Positions 10,890 to 18,456 of a stretch of 64,000 nucleotides of DNA are shown here, piece by piece. Made by a program: the position numbers and the translations under genes. Source of the DNA: Sulfurimonas sp. HSL3-7. Lineage in GTDB: Bacteria; Campylobacterota; Campylobacteria; Campylobacterales; Sulfurimonadaceae. The DNA lies in contig NZ_CP147919.1 of assembly GCF_039645985.1 (NCBI RefSeq), positions 620,001 to 684,000 on the forward strand, written 5' to 3'. Within the stretch, counting starts at the first letter, position 1; every line of letters starts with the position of its first letter. The notes beneath the pieces were generated by a model. It did no database searches and was not told the DNA's origin. It saw only the letters and a list, made by a program, of their open reading frames with translations.

Positions 10890-10894
10890 CAACT

Positions 10895-10911
10895 TTAGTC
10901 ACTATGACTAA
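10895..10911. promoter_or_regulatory. Inverted repeat just upstream of the groESL -35 box
   Basis: TTAGTC-ACTAT-GACTAA is a perfect 6-bp inverted repeat with a 5-bp spacer, ending six bases before the -35 box. It begins and ends like the CIRCE element bound by HrcA (TTAG...CTAA) but is much shorter in arms and spacer, so I do not call it CIRCE. It is a candidate heat-shock operator. Confidence 0.5.
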
Positions 10912-10939
10912 GGGTTTTTTAGTCCTATTCTGATTGGGG

Positions 10940-10952
10940 TTATGAGTCATAA
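10940..10952. promoter_or_regulatory. Second palindrome upstream of groESL
   Basis: TTATGAGTCATAA is a perfect palindrome with 6-bp arms about 30 bases beyond the first inverted repeat. The spacing of about three helical turns between the two centres would suit cooperative binding by one factor. No function can be shown from sequence. Confidence 0.35.
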
Positions 10953-11050
10953 TTTGAAAGAATAGGCGGTTTTCAGTGAAAAAAACTTTTTTTCTCACTT
11001 TTAGCTTTACCTAAGGAGCCTGTGACTATAATTCCAGCCTCTTTAAACAC

Positions 11051-11127
11051 GTCAAGGTAGCTCAGCTGGTTAGAGCACTGGTCTCATAAGCCGGGGGTCG
11101 GGGGTTCAAGTCCCCCCTTTGACACCA
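11051..11127 (+). tRNA. tRNA with anticodon CAT (probably elongator tRNA-Met)
   Basis: A full 77-base cloverleaf is present. The acceptor stem pairs GTCAAGG with CTTTGAC, the D arm has GCTCAGCTGGTTAGAGC, and the anticodon arm CTGGT-CTCATAA-GCCGG gives anticodon CAT at 11085-11087. The T arm is GGGGGTTCAAGTCCCCC and the 3' CCA is encoded. The acceptor begins with a G-C pair, unlike initiator tRNA, so this is an elongator. A tRNA-Ile2 with a modified CAT anticodon cannot be excluded without comparison. Confidence 0.9.
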
Positions 11128-11488
11128 TCCACAAATCATGCAAAATTCACATCTTAACAAATCATCATGCCATTCTGATCGTATTAAACTTTCTATTAAA
11201 TGTCTATTCTTCTTTCGTTTCCACGCATTGTATTTGAATGCAACCGAGAGCACATACTACCAAAAATATTCTCTTGACACCATTTCTAACTAAAAACTCT
11301 CAATAAACTAAAATTACGAACACCTCAATTTACAAAATAAAACCATTTTTGCGATTTCAATTCATCTTTTGTATTTTCTGTATATTTCTAAGGTAAATGA
11401 CTGTTTATTCACTTTGTACAGTATTTAAATCTGTGATAATAGTAAGTAGGATAGTATTAACAAGAATATTGAATTTTATGGGAAAAAA
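11128..11488. other. AT-rich intergenic region before tetR
   Basis: These 361 bases hold no credible gene. The first part is AT-rich sequence of unknown role after the tRNA. The last 100 bases hold the operator (11396-11413) and a promoter candidate for the TetR gene. No duplicated tRNA 3' end or integrase is seen, so there is no direct sign of an integrated element. Confidence 0.6.
11396..11413. promoter_or_regulatory. TetR-type operator site 1 (before tetR and group 2 hydrogenase)
   Basis: AATGACTGTTTATTCACT matches the reverse complement of the perfect palindrome at 14392-14409 at 15 of 18 positions. It ends directly before a -35 candidate TTGTAC (11414-11419), which has a -10 candidate TAATAG at 11437-11442. 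The position fits autoregulation of the TetR gene. Confidence 0.6.
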
Positions 11489-12082
11489 ATGGCACGTATA
11501 TCGAAAGAAGAGCGTAAAAACGGAATTATATCGGCTGCATTGAAACTGTTTTCAGAAAAAGGGTTTTATGTCACTACTATTCCTGATATCGCTGAGAAAG
11601 TCGGTATGAGCGTCGGGAACTTTTATAACTATTTTACATCCAAAGATATCCTGGCCAAAGAACTCGTTATGTATATTTCCGAGTATCTTGGAGAGAAGAT
11701 CCGCGAGATCAATGACAAACCGATATCAACGAAAGAAAAGACAGCAGCGATTGTGTCTATGTACTTTGCCATGGCGAACGAACGCCCCGAGATGATAGAA
11801 TATTTTTTACGCATCTACCTGTCAAACCGTGAAGTCTTTGGCGAGGGGTGTGCAGGTATGGTCTGTGTCTCTCCTTTTGTTACGGAAATGATGATGTTCT
11901 TCAATGACGGCGTCAGCTGCGGCGATTTGCGTGATCAGGACTTTTTCAGTGCATTTGGGCTCTTTATGGGGTATTTAGGCGGTATGGTCTTTCTTTTTGG
12001 AGAGAAAATACTGCCGGAACCTTTGAGCAGTTATGAAGCTTCGATTTCGGAGAATATCTATAATGCATTGCGCGTCAGATAG
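11489..12082 (+). CDS. TetR/AcrR-family transcriptional regulator
   Basis: This 197-residue regulator has the TetR N-terminal helix-turn-helix, with the recognition region [19 protein letters not shown] at 31-49, and a helical ligand domain. The ligand domain has Cys121, Cys126 and Cys144, which could sense redox state or metal; that is an inference. The gene overlaps the start of the group 2 hydrogenase small subunit by 20 bases, so the two are co-translated. Closely similar 18-bp palindromes lie before this gene, before hydA and before the nickel permease gene, which makes it the obvious candidate regulator of the hydrogenase region. TetR proteins are not the usual hydrogenase regulators (HoxA/HupR types are), so this is notable. 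Confidence 0.88.
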   Translation: MARISKEERKNGIISAALKLFSEKGFYVTTIPDIAEKVGMSVGNFYNYFTSKDILAKELVMYISEYLGEKIREINDKPISTKEKTAAIVSMYFAMANERPEMIEYFLRIYLSNREVFGEGCAGMVCVSPFVTEMMMFFNDGVSCGDLRDQDFFSAFGLFMGYLGGMVFLFGEKILPEPLSSYEASISENIYNALRVR

Positions 12083-12971
12083 AGACAGACCCACGCTCAT
12101 CTGGCTCCAAGGTGTTACCTGTAACGGTAACACGCACTCATTTTTAAACCTGCCCTATCTGCCGCAGCTTTTGGCTAAATACGACCTTCTTTATCATCCT
12201 CTGCTGCCGGCCTCATCGACGCTTTCGGAAGTCGTACAGTGCAAGCGGCCTTGCGATGTACTGGTGTTTGAAGGGGCGTATGACCCATTGATGAAGCGGC
12301 ATGAGGTACTGTTGTCGGAACTGTTGGATTATTATGGCATGAGAGCCGGTCATATTATCGGTGTCGGAAGCTGCGCAAGTTTCGGCGGGATGTTTAAGGC
12401 ATCAGCACCGCAGAGGAACTCCGGCTTGATTTTTGACGAGTCGGAATCCTCCGGGCCTCTTCTCGCATTGAAAAACAAAGTGATCAATCTCTCGGGCTGT
12501 CCTGTTCATCCCGAATGGCTGGGCTACACCCTTAGTATGATCGCAGATAATAAAGAGATCAAGGTCGACACATTGCACCGTCCCCTGGAGCTTTACAGCC
12601 ACCTCGTACATCACGGATGCACACGAAACGAATATTTCGAGTGGAAGGTCGATGCCAAGGCCTTCGGTCTTAAAGAGGGGTGCCTCTTTTACCTGCAGGG
12701 ATGCCGGGCCCCTATGACGCATGCCTCCTGCAACAGAATATTGTGGAATGACGTCAGTTCCAAAACGCGCTCAGGCACACCATGTTTTGGTTGTACTGAA
12801 CCGGATTTCCCGCGCAATGATCTTTTTCACACAAAAACGAATATGTCCATTCCCGAGGATGTGCCTCTGGGCGTGCCGAAGCGAAGCTATCTGACCATAA
12901 CGGGGATCGCCAAGGCTTTTCATATTGAACGACTTGAAGGGAAGTTGATAGATGACAAAACAGCTGATTGA
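12063..12971 (+). CDS. [NiFe]-hydrogenase small subunit, cytosolic group 2-like
   Basis: The small subunit carries the iron-sulfur clusters that lead electrons away from the NiFe site. This 302-residue protein lacks a twin-arginine signal, as expected for cytosolic group 2 enzymes. The proximal cluster motif is [15 protein letters not shown], where the second Cys of CxxC is Asn23; group 2 proteins such as cyanobacterial HupS are known to have this CxxN form. Other ligands visible are [45 protein letters not shown] and [12 protein letters not shown] start it at 12063, inside the tetR end; an upstream ATG at 12033 is possible. The next gene overlaps its end by 20 bases. It could be an uptake enzyme or a hydrogen sensor. 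Confidence 0.85.
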   Translation: MHCASDRDRPTLIWLQGVTCNGNTHSFLNLPYLPQLLAKYDLLYHPLLPASSTLSEVVQCKRPCDVLVFEGAYDPLMKRHEVLLSELLDYYGMRAGHIIGVGSCASFGGMFKASAPQRNSGLIFDESESSGPLLALKNKVINLSGCPVHPEWLGYTLSMIADNKEIKVDTLHRPLELYSHLVHHGCTRNEYFEWKVDAKAFGLKEGCLFYLQGCRAPMTHASCNRILWNDVSSKTRSGTPCFGCTEPDFPRNDLFHTKTNMSIPEDVPLGVPKRSYLTITGIAKAFHIERLEGKLIDDKTAD

Positions 12972-14250
12972 CCAGATAGAGGGCGAAGCGTCCATCCGCT
13001 TTGATATGAAAGAGAATATGGTTGATTTTGCCACGATCGCCTTTCCCCATTTTAGGGGCATGGAGGCTATCTTGGAGGGCAAACCCGCTTTGGATGCATT
13101 GGTCGTCACGCCGAGGGTTTGCGGTATCTGCGGTCATGCGCACCTGATGGCCAGCGTGCGGGCTATGGAATCGGCTTATGCCGATGCAAACGAACCTGTG
13201 CAACTCACGGCAAAAGCAGATACGATTCGGGAAGTGACGTTGGTCCTGGAGATGATACAAAATCACTTTAAGTGGATCTATCTTGTCATCATGCCGGAAC
13301 TTGCGAAGTTAAGGCCCGAGAAAATAGCGTTAACCCCGTTAAAAGGTGCCTACGCGGCGTCGCTGGCAAGCAAGGCATTAGCATCATTTGCAGGACAGTG
13401 GCCGCACTCTTCCTATATGCTGCCCGGCGGTGTAAGCTGTGACCCGACACATCTGGAACGTATCAAAGCGCAAAGCCTTGTCGATGAATTGATATCTTTT
13501 TTTGAAAAAGAGTGTGCCGGTACAGCACTGGATGATTTTTTGGCGTTTGACTCTTGCCATGATTTTAATGCACTCGAAAGTGATATCGGTGAAATAGAGA
13601 GAGCGTTGACAGCTGCAGGGATGCACAAAAAGGGGTTTGCGTATGATCGCTTTATGGTACTGGGCGAGCATCGGTTTACGAATCCTGCCAAAGTGATGCA
13701 GACGCGCCTTCTTCAGGCGGACGAAAAACATGTAAAGACCCATAGCGCCTATAGCCCGTCTGAAAAAACGTTCGCCAAAAATGCCTGTTACAAAGATGAG
13801 TTTTACGAATGCGGACCGCTTTCACGGGCGATGGCCTCGAATGTCGAATTGATCAAAAGTATGCATCGCCGCTTCAAAGACAGTGCCTATAGCCGTGTGA
13901 TGGCACGTATTTTTGAAACAGCGCGGCTTTTGGATCATGCCAGGGATATGCTTGGTTCACTGGCATTGAACGAAGACTCCCTGATCCCGCCGAAACCCAT
14001 TACCGGTATCAGCGGCTGCGGTGTCGGTGTTGTCGAAGCCCCGAGAGGACCGTTGATACACCGTGTAGAGATTGAAGAAGGTATCATTAAGAGCTATGAG
14101 ATTGTCACACCGACGCAGTGGAATATCGGAAGCTCTGTCAAAGAAAATCCTACGCCGGCGCAATTAGCCATGATGGGTAATGTTACGATGGAAGAAGCCC
14201 TGTTCATTTTCAGAACCTTTGACGTCTGCTCTGTCTGCACAACACATTAG
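12952..14250 (+). CDS. [NiFe]-hydrogenase large subunit, group 2-like, no C-terminal processing peptide
   Basis: The large subunit holds the NiFe active site. The N-terminal ligand motif is RVCGICGHAH at 55-64 and the C-terminal motif is DVCSVCTTH at 424-432, with Val in place of the usual Pro. The conserved stretch PRGPLIHRVEIEEG and PTQWNIGSS are present. The protein stops exactly at the last His of the motif, so there is no peptide for a maturation protease to remove. This is typical of regulatory hydrogenases such as HupV and HoxC. At 432 residues it is short (usual group 2: about 480 or more). It overlaps the small subunit gene and probably forms a heterodimer with it. A role as hydrogen sensor for the adjacent TetR protein is an inference. 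Confidence 0.86.
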   Translation: MTKQLIDQIEGEASIRFDMKENMVDFATIAFPHFRGMEAILEGKPALDALVVTPRVCGICGHAHLMASVRAMESAYADANEPVQLTAKADTIREVTLVLEMIQNHFKWIYLVIMPELAKLRPEKIALTPLKGAYAASLASKALASFAGQWPHSSYMLPGGVSCDPTHLERIKAQSLVDELISFFEKECAGTALDDFLAFDSCHDFNALESDIGEIERALTAAGMHKKGFAYDRFMVLGEHRFTNPAKVMQTRLLQADEKHVKTHSAYSPSEKTFAKNACYKDEFYECGPLSRAMASNVELIKSMHRRFKDSAYSRVMARIFETARLLDHARDMLGSLALNEDSLIPPKPITGISGCGVGVVEAPRGPLIHRVEIEEGIIKSYEIVTPTQWNIGSSVKENPTPAQLAMMGNVTMEEALFIFRTFDVCSVCTTH

Positions 14251-14391
14251 ATCGCACATTTTATCCCAGTCCTGAAAGCAGACAAGAAAAAAACTGCTCC
14301 GGTTTGTTGGTCCTAAAATCAGATAAGAAAGCAGCAGTTTAATATTGAATTAATTAATATAATATTCGTTTAAGTTATCCTGGACTAGCAT

Positions 14392-14409
14392 AGTGAATAA
14401 TCATTCACT
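14392..14409. promoter_or_regulatory. TetR-type operator site 2 (before hydABC)
   Basis: AGTGAATAATCATTCACT is a perfect inverted repeat with 7-bp arms and a 4-bp centre, 17 bases before the hydA start. A -10 candidate TATAAT lies upstream at 14358-14363, which would place the operator about 22 bases into the transcript. Confidence 0.7.
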
Positions 14410-14425
14410 TTCAGAGGAGTTGAGG

Positions 14426-15658
14426 ATGTCAGATAAAATCGAAGGGGTAAAAAAGCTTTTTACATCGAAAAGCGCCCGTGTGGAAACCAACAGAGGTGAG
14501 TCATATTATAATAATCTGTTCGAGAGATGTCAGGCGAGGCTTGATGAACTTCGGGCTCAGGAGCCTGTGAACAGGTTGGACTTCAGCGAACTGTTGAGTG
14601 AACACGGGACAGACCGGCGCGACTTCATGAAATGGGTCAGTGCGACAACGGCGATGCTGATGCTGCCCCCAATGTTCGCTCCGCTGGTTGCTGAAGCGGC
14701 CGAACTCATGAACCGGGCACCGGTGATCTGGCTGGAGCTCCAGGATTGTGCAGGCAACTCGGAAGCTCTCTTGCGTTCAGACGGTCCGAAGATCGACGAG
14801 ATCGTGCTGGACATCATCTCGTTGGAATTTCATGAAACCTTGATGGCGCCGTCGGGTCATCAGGCTGAGAAACAGCTTGATGGCGCGATGGGACATTTTA
14901 ATGGGAAGTACCTTCTGTTTGTTGAAGGATCGATCCCTGTCGGTGCCGGAAAAGAGTGGTGTACTATCGGGGCCTCCGGAGAAAATTTTCTTGATCACCT
15001 GACGCGCGTCGCCGAGGGTGCAGCGGCGGTCGTCGCGGTCGGATCATGTGCGACATACGGCGGTATCCCGGCTGCCGCGCCGAACCCCACCGGTGCGGTC
15101 GGCGTCATGGATGTCATCAAAGGAAAACCGGTGATCAACATTCCGGCCTGTCCGGCGAATCCGGCCAATATGGTCGGGGTGGTACTGCACTATGTCCTGA
15201 CAGGGCAGGTGCCTGAACTCGACTCGCTGCTTCGCCCGAAATTTGCGTTCGGGTATCGCATCCACGACAATTGTGAACGCCGCGCACACTTTGATGCGGG
15301 CGAGTATGTTGAGTCCTGGGGAGACGAGGGGGCCAAGAACAACTTCTGTCTCTACAAAATGGGCTGTAAGGGACCGATGACGTTCAACAACTGTTCGATC
15401 GTACGTTATAACGAAGGCGTGAACTGGCCTATCGGTGTCGGACGGGGGTGTATCGGCTGTTCCGAGCCGGACTTCTGGGATAAATACGCCTATGAACGTC
15501 CAATGGCCGATGCAAAACTCAAAGCGCCGACCGGCGGGGTTGAAAAGTCAGTGGATGAATTTGGTCTGGGTCTCTTGACGGCAGCGGGTATCGGGATCGG
15601 TATTCATGCCGCCGCGAGCGCGATCGCAGGTAAAAAAGAAGACGGAGGGGAAGCATAA
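14426..15658 (+). CDS. hydA: [NiFe]-hydrogenase small subunit, membrane-bound uptake type
   Basis: This is the exported electron-transfer subunit of the respiratory hydrogenase. A long N-terminal extension leads to the twin-arginine motif DRRDFMKW (Arg64-Arg65), a hydrophobic stretch and an AEAAE cleavage region near residue 90. The proximal cluster motif is LQDCAGNSEALL, with Asn111 where most group 1 enzymes have the second Cys. Later ligands are GSCATYGG, PACPANPAN, HDNCERR, YKMGCKGP and GCIGCSEPDFWD. A hydrophobic helix near residues 375-400 is the C-terminal membrane anchor. Start chosen at 14426 because AGAGGAG precedes it; an earlier ATG at 14393 lies inside the operator. The stop overlaps hydB (TAATG). 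Confidence 0.95.
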   Translation: MSDKIEGVKKLFTSKSARVETNRGESYYNNLFERCQARLDELRAQEPVNRLDFSELLSEHGTDRRDFMKWVSATTAMLMLPPMFAPLVAEAAELMNRAPVIWLELQDCAGNSEALLRSDGPKIDEIVLDIISLEFHETLMAPSGHQAEKQLDGAMGHFNGKYLLFVEGSIPVGAGKEWCTIGASGENFLDHLTRVAEGAAAVVAVGSCATYGGIPAAAPNPTGAVGVMDVIKGKPVINIPACPANPANMVGVVLHYVLTGQVPELDSLLRPKFAFGYRIHDNCERRAHFDAGEYVESWGDEGAKNNFCLYKMGCKGPMTFNNCSIVRYNEGVNWPIGVGRGCIGCSEPDFWDKYAYERPMADAKLKAPTGGVEKSVDEFGLGLLTAAGIGIGIHAAASAIAGKKEDGGEA

Positions 15659-17436
15659 TGAGCAAAAAACATATCGTAGTCGACCCGATAACACGGATCG
15701 AAGGTCATCTGAGGATTGAAGCGGTTATTGACGAAAACAACAGGATCGTCGACGCCTATAGCGCATCAACAATGTTCCGTGGAATTGAGACAATCCTGCA
15801 AGGACGCGATCCAAGAGACTGCGGTCTTTTAGCCATGCGTATCTGCGGCGTCTGTACGGGTACCCACTACCAGCGTTCCATCGAAGCGGTTGAAGATGCC
15901 TTTGATATCACGATTCCGAAAAATGCGCGCATTGTGCGGAATCTTATTCAGGGTGCGCTCTACATTCATGATCACCTGGTCCACTTCTACCACCTTCATG
16001 CACTGGACTTTGTCGATGTTGTGTCCGCACTCTCGGCCGATCCGGCCAAAGCAGCAGAAGAAGCCAGAAAATGGGCATCTGTTGCCGGCGAGGCTCCCTA
16101 TACGGACGGTCAAGGCGAATTTAAAGAGATACAAGACCGGGTAACAAAATTCGTAAAACAGGGACGTTTGGGTATCTTCGGTAACGGTTATTGGGGAAAC
16201 AAGCACTACAAATTGACCCCGGAACAAAATCTGATCGGTGTGGCACACTATCTCAAAGCACTCGATATTCAGCGCGATCTTGCAAAAATGCAGGCGATCT
16301 TCGGGGGTAAAAACCCGCATCCGCAATCCATCGTCGTCGGTGGGGTCACCTGTGTTCAGGATATTCAGAACCCGGCACGTATCGCACTGTTCAAACAGCT
16401 GTTGAAAGACGGGACCAAGTTTATCAAACAGGCGTATCTGCCGGATGTCTATATGGCGGGAACCATGTATGCCGATGAAGCGACGGATTCCAAGGCGACT
16501 TTTACGGAACTGATCGAAGGCAAAGGGGTCGGCGGCACCGGCGGCGGTTTGCTGAACTACATGAGTTATGGCGATTTTCGGTTGGATGATACCGGTTTCT
16601 ATAAGGCAAAAACACTCTTTCCAAGCGGCATTGTTTACGGCGGCGATCTCTCAAAGGTGGAGGATGTCGATCCGGAGAAAATTGCTGAAGATGTTACACA
16701 CTCATGGTATGAAGGAAGTGAACCGCTCCACCCGTATGACGGGCAGACAATTCCTGATTATACCGGACTGGATAAACGCGAGGACGGTATTGCCTATCTT
16801 AAAACAGACGAGAAATACAGCTGGATCAAGTCACCGATCTACAATGACACCCGTGTTGAGGTCGGACCGCTTGCCCGTATGATCGTCGGTGTGGCGCGTA
16901 AAGATGAACGTATTACGAAATATGTGATGAACTTCTTAAAACGCGGAAACCTCCCTGTCGGTGTACTCTTCAGTACTGTCGGACGAACAGCGGGGCGTGC
17001 TATTGAGACCGAGTTGATGGCAGACGCCATGGTAGAATGGGTAGATGAATTGGCAGCAAATGTGCTCAGCGGTGATCTGAGCACCTGGACAGAGTTTGAT
17101 TTTGAGAGTGTCAGTGTTGAAACAAAAGGGATGGGACTCGCTGAAGCACCGCGCGGTTCGCTGGGTCATTGGGTCCGTGTAGAAAACGGAAAAGTCGCCA
17201 ATTACCAGGCCGTGGTGCCGTCAACATGGAATGCATCGCCCCGAGACTACAAAGGACGTATGGGGGCCTATGAAGCGAGCTTGATCGGTACCATCGTTGC
17301 CGACCCTGAACAGCCTTTGGAAATCATACGCACTATCCACAGTTTCGATCCGTGTATTGCCTGTGCCGTGCACGTCGTCGATACCAAGGGTAAAGAGCTA
17401 GGTGTCTATAAAATAGATACTCAGTGCAGTATCTAA
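15658..17436 (+). CDS. hydB: [NiFe]-hydrogenase large subunit, membrane-bound uptake type
   Basis: HydB splits H2 at its NiFe site on the periplasmic side. The 592-residue precursor has the N-terminal ligand motif RICGVCTGTH (Cys63, Cys66) and the C-terminal motif DPCIACAVH ending at His572. A 20-residue tail follows the His and should be removed by a maturation protease after nickel insertion. It has no signal of its own and travels with HydA through the Tat pathway. The conserved PRGSLGHWVRVENGK and PSTWNASPRD stretches are present. It sits between hydA and hydC in the same operon. Group 1b is the likely class in this phylum. Confidence 0.97.
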   Translation: MSKKHIVVDPITRIEGHLRIEAVIDENNRIVDAYSASTMFRGIETILQGRDPRDCGLLAMRICGVCTGTHYQRSIEAVEDAFDITIPKNARIVRNLIQGALYIHDHLVHFYHLHALDFVDVVSALSADPAKAAEEARKWASVAGEAPYTDGQGEFKEIQDRVTKFVKQGRLGIFGNGYWGNKHYKLTPEQNLIGVAHYLKALDIQRDLAKMQAIFGGKNPHPQSIVVGGVTCVQDIQNPARIALFKQLLKDGTKFIKQAYLPDVYMAGTMYADEATDSKATFTELIEGKGVGGTGGGLLNYMSYGDFRLDDTGFYKAKTLFPSGIVYGGDLSKVEDVDPEKIAEDVTHSWYEGSEPLHPYDGQTIPDYTGLDKREDGIAYLKTDEKYSWIKSPIYNDTRVEVGPLARMIVGVARKDERITKYVMNFLKRGNLPVGVLFSTVGRTAGRAIETELMADAMVEWVDELAANVLSGDLSTWTEFDFESVSVETKGMGLAEAPRGSLGHWVRVENGKVANYQAVVPSTWNASPRDYKGRMGAYEASLIGTIVADPEQPLEIIRTIHSFDPCIACAVHVVDTKGKELGVYKIDTQCSI

Positions 17437-17446
17437 GGAGGCTGTT

Positions 17447-18154
17447 ATGAGCTCAGGACACAAACAAGTCAAGCGGATGACCGCTTTTATGCGGATCAAC
17501 CACTGGACGGTCGCGATCTGTATGGTTGCCGCCGTTCTGACGGGCCTCTATATCGGTCATCCCTATTATCAAAGTTTTATGGCCGACCCGGCCGTCACAA
17601 AGTATGTGATGGCATGGAACCGATGGATCCACTTCATGTCTGCAATCATTTTCGATGTCAGCAGTGTCGTAGTCGCCTATCTCTATTTCTTCTCAAGATT
17701 TGAAAAGCCTTATAAGAAGTTGATCCCTTCCGGCGGGAATATCAAAGAGTTTTTGGCGGTTTTCATCAATCTTTTAACCCTTAACAGGGTGAAAAAGTTC
17801 GATTCGTCGCATGCGGACAGCTTTAACGCCGTCTTCTTTTTTATCTTTCACCTGATGCTGGTATGGATGCTGCTAAGCGGACTTCAGATGTACGTGCACG
17901 GACTGGCATCGGGCATCAGTTCTATCGGCGGGTGGTGGCCGGCACTGCTGCATTTTGCTACCGACTGGACGGTGAGCGTATGCGGCGGATCGCTTATGGA
18001 TGTCAGAATATGCCATCACTACAGCATGTATGCCATTATCGCCTGGGTCATGTTCCATGTCTACTACCAGATCTGGCGCACGATCTTCTGGAAAGAGGGC
18101 GACATCGCCATCGTCATAGGCGGCTCAAAATTTGTCAGGGATGAGAAGCGTTAA
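17447..18154 (+). CDS. hydC: Hydrogenase cytochrome b subunit
   Basis: HydC is the integral membrane di-haem cytochrome b that passes electrons from HydA to the quinone pool. Four hydrophobic segments can be seen, with haem-ligand candidates HWTVAICMV near residue 21, WIHFMSA, FHLMLVWML and HHYSMYAIIAWVMFHVYYQIW near the C-terminus. At 235 residues it has the usual size. A strong ribosome-binding site AAGGAGG lies seven bases before the ATG. The last two sense codons and the stop lie inside the first copy of an 83-bp tandem repeat. Confidence 0.93.
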   Translation: MSSGHKQVKRMTAFMRINHWTVAICMVAAVLTGLYIGHPYYQSFMADPAVTKYVMAWNRWIHFMSAIIFDVSSVVVAYLYFFSRFEKPYKKLIPSGGNIKEFLAVFINLLTLNRVKKFDSSHADSFNAVFFFIFHLMLVWMLLSGLQMYVHGLASGISSIGGWWPALLHFATDWTVSVCGGSLMDVRICHHYSMYAIIAWVMFHVYYQIWRTIFWKEGDIAIVIGGSKFVRDEKR

Positions 18155-18390
18155 GCAGAGGCAAACTGCTTTGCCTCTGTAGCTTCGGAACCGGAGCCGA
18201 TGTGCCGTAGGCACCGGCGAAGGCTAAAAAGCGTTAAGCAGAGGCAAACTGCTTTGCCTCTGTAGCTTCGGAACCGGAGCCGATGTGCCGTAGGCACCGG
18301 CGAAGGCTAAAAAGCGTTAAGCAGAGGCAAACTGCTTTGCCTCTGTAGCTTCGGAACCGGAGCCGATGTGCCGTAGGCTAAAATAACGTC
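18146..18390. repeat. Three tandem copies of an 83-bp hairpin unit
   Basis: Copies begin at 18146, 18229 and 18312, exactly 83 bases apart. The first two look identical. The third lacks 12 bases near its end, and a weak fourth start follows it. Each unit has a perfect 10-bp hairpin (CAGAGGCAAA and TTTGCCTCTG around CTGC) and a second longer hairpin closed by TAGCTTCG and CGAAGGCTA around an inner GTGCC-GTA-GGCAC stem. The array fills the gap between hydC and hydE. Confidence 0.9.
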
Positions 18391-18456
18391 AAGCAAGGCA
18401 AAAATCTAAGGTATACTGTTTTCGGCTAAACAGGCCTGAAACACCAAAGGACCTCA

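Noticed and set aside
10895-10911. CIRCE element for HrcA
   Set aside because: Arms are 6 bp with a 5-bp spacer instead of 9 bp with a 9-bp spacer; only the outer TTAG...CTAA is shared.
11062-11253. Minus-strand open frame ending in GDLNPRPPAYETSALTS
   Set aside because: It is the antisense of the tRNA gene; this peptide is a well-known false translation product of tRNA loci.
18146-18390. CRISPR array
   Set aside because: The repeats are directly adjacent 83-bp units without unique spacers, and no cas genes are present.
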